Below are positions 62,301-64,000 of a DNA stretch of 64,000 nt, in pieces (within the stretch, counting starts at the first letter, position 1; each line of letters starts with the position of its first letter). A model generated the notes under the pieces. That model saw only the letters and a list, made by a program, of their open reading frames with translations, did not search any database and was not told where the DNA came from. Source of the stretch: Pseudomonas sp. GR 6-02 (GTDB lineage Bacteria > Pseudomonadota > Gammaproteobacteria > Pseudomonadales > Pseudomonadaceae); assembly GCF_001655615.1 (NCBI RefSeq), contig NZ_CP011567.1:2799001-2863000 (forward strand). Direction: 5' to 3'. The translations under genes and the position numbers were made by a program.

Positions 62301-63786
62301 CGTCCACCGTCAGTGTTGGCTCCGTGCCAGTGGCGCTGATACTTGGCCCGTCGTCTTCGAAGATCATCTTGGAGCCGATTTCGGCGGTCGAAGTAGAGGC
62401 TTGGCGCAGATGGAAGCCATCGATATCAAAATCGGCGTGGTTATCGCCCTTGGCGTCGAGGGCCGCGCCGTTCTCGATGAGTACGCGGTTGTGATCCGAG
62501 GTTGTGGTGTATTCAATCTGGTAACCGGCTTTAACACCGGTGACGGTCGCAACCCCACCCGTAAAGCTGATGGTAATGGCCGGGTCATTCACCGAACCGT
62601 CTGAATTCTCGATCACCTGGCCGGTGCTGATGTTGATGACGCGAACGCTGTTGATGGCCACCGACGTATCATTTGTATATCCATTGATGAAGTTCACGCC
62701 AGGTTCGGCAGCAGTGTTGAATGCGCTGATTTGTACGACCGCACTCTTGCCGCTTTGTAACTGCACGACGTCGAAACTGGCCGACTTCGTATTGAAAACG
62801 CCGGTAAAGTCGATGTTGGACTCAACATCGGCTTCTGTCTGACTAAGGTTGGGAACGGTCACATCCTGCCGGGCGCCGGTGACGAACGATAAGCGGATGC
62901 CTTCCTGTTCCGTAATCATCTGGTTGTTGGTGCCGATGGTGGCTGGGCCGCCCCCCTGGCTGGTATTGATCGTGTCACCAGTGTTTATATTGGCGCCACT
63001 TGACTGGTCTGCGGGGTCCTTGCCGGTGGCAATGATGGAGGGATCGGTGATCCGCATAACACCACCATCATCGACAACGGTCGGATTCGCTTTCGTGAAC
63101 ATCAGGAAGAGGTTCTGACCGGATGGCGCACCGGTCAAACTGAATCCCAGGTCCTGAGTGACTCCGATGAACACCTTATTCAGCAAATTGACCGAATCAT
63201 CGGGGTTCGTCATATCTGGATGCTTGAGCGGTTGGTACTCCACTGTCCAGATCTTGCCACCCGAGACCGGCGATCCGGTTTCATCGATATAGCCAGCGAA
63301 CACGATCGCGCCAGCTGGGCCCCCGGCGCGGCCCACCACGATGTTATTGTTGCTCGTATCCGTATAGAGAAGGATGCTGGTGCCATCGAGGGTATCCAGT
63401 CCGCTATCCAGGCCATTGAGCGGTGCGCCAGCACTGTCGACGAAGCGGATATCGGTAACGCCGGACGGGTCGGTGAGGGTGAATGCATTGCTGCCGGTGT
63501 CGCCCACGGCACCGGTATAGCCACTCAAGGCCGCACCCGTTGCGGTACCTGCACCCAGTGCGGTCAAACGGGTAGAGAAGGCCGAGGGCAGGGAGGCCAC
63601 CAGAATGTCGTTGTCGTCAGCGTCTCCCGCGGGGCTTGGCGTGGCGGTGAGGTTCTGTAGCCCGGCCGTTTCGTCCAGCGTAACGTTTGCGCCGGGCGTC
63701 ACGCTCAGGGCGTTGGCTGTAATCGACATTAAGTTGAGGGAGGTCGGATCGCTCGTTAGCGATGAGTTTTGCTCGCGAATAGTCAT
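56371..63786 (-). CDS. Giant type I secreted repeat protein 2 (10 repeats), paralogue of protein 1
   Basis: 2471 residues from ATG 63786 (MTIREQNSSL; AGGAG 6 nt upstream; the longer frame to 63867 is not used). Domain order equals protein 1: N-terminal ~480 residues (VTLDETAGLQNLTATPSPAGDADDND conserved), ten 154-residue repeats, and a nearly identical C-terminus ending VGVDLLNTDIVHGSA. The 452-residue size difference is close to three repeats (462). It and protein 1 are a direct tandem duplication. No nonapeptide RTX repeats. Expected to be secreted by the T1SS at 44113-48564. Confidence 0.85.
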   Translation of the reverse strand: MTIREQNSSLTSDPTSLNLMSITANALSVTPGANVTLDETAGLQNLTATPSPAGDADDNDILVASLPSAFSTRLTALGAGTATGAALSGYTGAVGDTGSNAFTLTDPSGVTDIRFVDSAGAPLNGLDSGLDTLDGTSILLYTDTSNNNIVVGRAGGPAGAIVFAGYIDETGSPVSGGKIWTVEYQPLKHPDMTNPDDSVNLLNKVFIGVTQDLGFSLTGAPSGQNLFLMFTKANPTVVDDGGVMRITDPSIIATGKDPADQSSGANINTGDTINTSQGGGPATIGTNNQMITEQEGIRLSFVTGARQDVTVPNLSQTEADVESNIDFTGVFNTKSASFDVVQLQSGKSAVVQISAFNTAAEPGVNFINGYTNDTSVAINSVRVINISTGQVIENSDGSVNDPAITISFTGGVATVTGVKAGYQIEYTTTSDHNRVLIENGAALDAKGDNHADFDIDGFHLRQASTSTAEIGSKMIFEDDGPSISATGTEPTLTVDETVLTTDATQNFAANFSSAFGADGAGTLTYALGVVAGGSGLTDTATGEAVNLSLNGSVVEGRTATTNLLVFTVSVAANGDVTLDQQRAVVHPDATNPDDSTSLTSDNLVTLTATITDKDGDSAHTTLNIGQNLVFKDDGPSISTTGTEPTLTVDETVLTTDATQSFAANFSSAFGADGAGTLTYALGVVAGASGLTDTATGEAVNLSLNGTVVEGRTAITNLLVFTVSVAANGDVTLDQQRAIVHPDPTNPDDSKTLTSDNLVTLTATITDKDGDSAHATLNIGQNLVFKDDGPSISTTGTEPTLTVDETVLTTDATQSFAANFSSAFGADGAGTLTYALGVVAGASGLTDTATGEAVNLSLNGTVVEGRTAITNLLVFTVSVAANGDVTLDQQRAIVHPDPTNPDDSTSLTSDNLVTLTATITDKDGDSAHATLNIGQNLVFKDDGPSISTTGTEPTLTVDETVLTTDATQSFAANFSSAFGADGAGTLTYALGVTAGPSGLTDTATGEAVNLSLNGTVVEGRTATTNLLVFTVSVAANGDVTLDQQRAVVHPDPTNPDDSTSLTSDNLVTLTATITDKDGDSAHATLNIGQNLVFKDDGPSISTTGTEPTLTVDETVLTTDATQSFAANFSSAFGADGAGTLTYALGVTAGPSGLTDTATGEAVNLSLNGTVVEGRTATTNLLVFTVSVAANGDVTLDQQRAVVHPDPTNPDDSTSLTSDNLVTLTATITDKDGDSAHATLNIGQNLVFKDDGPSISTTGTEPTLTVDETVLTTDATQSFAANFSSAFGADGAGTLTYALGVTAGPSGLTDTATGEAVNLSLNGTVVEGRTATTNLLVFTVSVAANGDVTLDQQRAVVHPDPTNPDDSTSLTSDNLVTLTATITDKDGDSAHATLNIGQNLVFKDDGPSISTTGTEPVLTVDETVLATNDTQSFTANFSSAFGADGAGTLTYALGVVAGGSGLTDTATGQAVNLSLNGTVVEGRTAISNDLVFTVSVAANGDVTLDQIRAVVHPDPTNPDDSKTLISDNLVTLTATITDKDGDSAHATLNIGQNLVFKDDGPSISTTGTEPVLTVDETVLATNDTQSFTANFSSAFGADGAGTLTYALGVVAGGSGLTDTATGQAVNLSLNGTVVEGRTAISNDLVFTVSVAANGDVTLDQIRAVVHPDPTNPDDSKTLTSDNLVTLTATITDKDGDSAHATLNIGQNLVFKDDGPSISTTGTEPVLTVDETVLATNDTQSFTANFSSAFGADGAGTLTYALGVVAGGSGLTDTATGEAVNLSLNGSVVEGRTAITNLLVFTVSVAANGDVTLDQQRAIVHPDPTNPDDSKTLTADNLVTLTATITDKDGDSAHATLNIGQNLVFKDDGPSISTTGTEPTLTVDETVLTTDATQSFAANFTSAYGADGAGTLTYALGVVAGASGLTDTATGEAVNLSLNGSVVEGRTATTHLLVFTVSVAANGDVTLDQQRAVVHPDPTNPNDSTSLSSDNLVTLTATKTDGDGDSAHATLNIGQNLVFQDDGPSLAFGNLIGTGSILPQQGYWDHSTGADGLGATGLDISLVNNQFTLVRPDNTTTTGTGTLTEQSPSPDVNGAFHFAGTLTGDFDNNAATANTSVDYTLTAFANGTYALDLVQGFSSEIVLSSADGSLTAGGPDPVRTLLIPPQNPPTIPSPSEEIVFFSAKATASTADILTGIGLGAPDPTEAQLQTNPLPSYIDPRAMNVSTSGIGIANNLFQGDNLAAISNADESFVINPESLLTSMKVFIDNSVGGYDTATEDLYYRAFYEDGTFSNLIEVNTVTPEAGGQVSFLIQQQGTKLIDAVQLTMGRGEIKIPTIEFTHETESLASDVKLAFNATLTDKDGDSATSTFDANLFANDLGTTFDFTLVGTSGARDAFNIDLSLPQNKYQITGFDANAGLRDTLVLNGDQNAVVQSIDNSGANSVVTVAETGGQITTITLVGVDLLNTDIVHGSA
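57729..62348. repeat. Ten tandem 462-bp repeats inside giant protein 2
   Basis: Landmark sites at 57729 and 62349 are 4620 bp apart (10 x 462). Three consecutive units (VTAGPSGL type) are almost identical, as are the three TNDTQSFTANF units, a pattern expected from recent unit duplication or gene conversion. Such arrays are prone to assembly collapse, so copy number should be checked with long reads. Confidence 0.95.
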
Positions 63787-63807
63787 GACGTTCTCCTGAG
63801 CAATTAC

Positions 63808-63825
63808 GGTCATCGAGGCCTGACC
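63808..63825. promoter_or_regulatory. GGTCA-N8-TGACC dyad upstream of giant protein 2
   Basis: GGTCA (63808-63812) and TGACC (63821-63825), 22-39 nt before the start codon, with the core ATCGAGGCC shared with the copy at 56105-56122. Confidence 0.45.
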
Positions 63826-63870
63826 ATTGACCTCTACCACTATGACTAAGCGCTGGAGATTGAACATTGG

Positions 63871-63901
63871 CCGATACTCCCATGCGGGATAGGAGTTTCG
63901 G
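63871..63901 (-). promoter_or_regulatory. Leader hairpin upstream of giant protein 2
   Basis: CCGATACTCCCAT / ATAGGAGTTTCGG around the same GCGGG loop as the copy at 56175-56199: 13 positions with two mismatches. Beyond it (63902-64000) I see no gene; the edge resembles sequence at 56200-56273, so the duplication unit continues at least to there. Confidence 0.5.
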
Positions 63902-64000
63902 CCTAGCCGTCCTCGCCGGTCGTCTGCCGCAGGGTTTCTGCCGCGTAGGCGCGTATTTACCCGCTGTGTTTAAGCCTTGTGGTGCTCCAGGATCCACAGC

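Noticed and set aside
50023..63786. CRISPR or satellite DNA explanation for the regular 462-bp periodicity
   Set aside because: Repeats are far too long and are an open coding frame with conserved protein motifs; no short direct repeats with unique spacers.

Overview
The window is a chromosomal segment of a fluorescent Pseudomonas, most likely P. fluorescens group. The basis is gene content: a hpa operon end, pcaQ-pcaHG, an OprD-type porin, a complete wss (acetylated cellulose) operon of the kind known from P. fluorescens SBW25, an inverted REP pair of Pseudomonas type, and uniformly GC-rich coding with a few AT-rich islands. No rRNA, tRNA, transposase or CRISPR array was seen.

Layout. (1) 1-5500: 4-hydroxyphenylacetate catabolism (hpaG2 cut by the left edge, hpaG1, divergent hpaA, an OprD-like porin, hpaR). 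(2) 4560-9550: protocatechuate/quinate block (pcaQ, pcaH, pcaG, then a convergent PQQ-dependent membrane dehydrogenase). Two ATAACC/GGTTAA-type dyads, one before pcaH and one before the dehydrogenase, suggest that PcaQ controls both, which favours quinate/shikimate as the dehydrogenase substrate. (3) 9701-24338, minus strand: wssA to wssI, nine tightly coupled genes for c-di-GMP-controlled cellulose synthesis, export and acetylation; wssJ is not present downstream. (4) 24339-25933: an AT-rich control region, a tiny signal-peptide ORF and a secreted alpha/beta hydrolase.

(5) 26131-38259 is the most unusual part: a minus-strand run of SDR, AMP-ligase, HAD phosphatase, FAD monooxygenase, multi-ACP protein, a 1136-residue KS / decayed-KS / double AfsA-hotdog fusion, a SRPBCC protein and an outer-membrane barrel, with a divergent TetR regulator. 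AfsA plus HAD phosphatase plus oxidoreductase plus TetR regulator is the logic of actinobacterial gamma-butyrolactone/furan signalling, here in a Gram-negative and fused to its own ketosynthase. This is the best candidate for an undescribed system.

(6) 38377-43912: accessory genes (GST, secreted DRGH nuclease, REP pair, ABC solute-binding protein, a FAD oxidase with a translationally coupled methyltransferase). (7) 44113-63786: a type I secretion locus (PrtD-like ABC ATPase, HlyD-like adaptor, TolC-like porin), a remnant adaptor gene, a LuxR-type regulator with a decayed receiver domain, and two tandemly duplicated giant secreted proteins (2019 and 2471 residues) with 7 and 10 near-identical 462-bp repeats. 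The duplication includes 5' leader elements: a hairpin with compensatory changes and a GGTCA-N8-TGACC dyad. Cellulose plus giant secreted repeat proteins points to a biofilm/surface lifestyle, and the hpa/pca/quinate genes to growth on plant aromatics.
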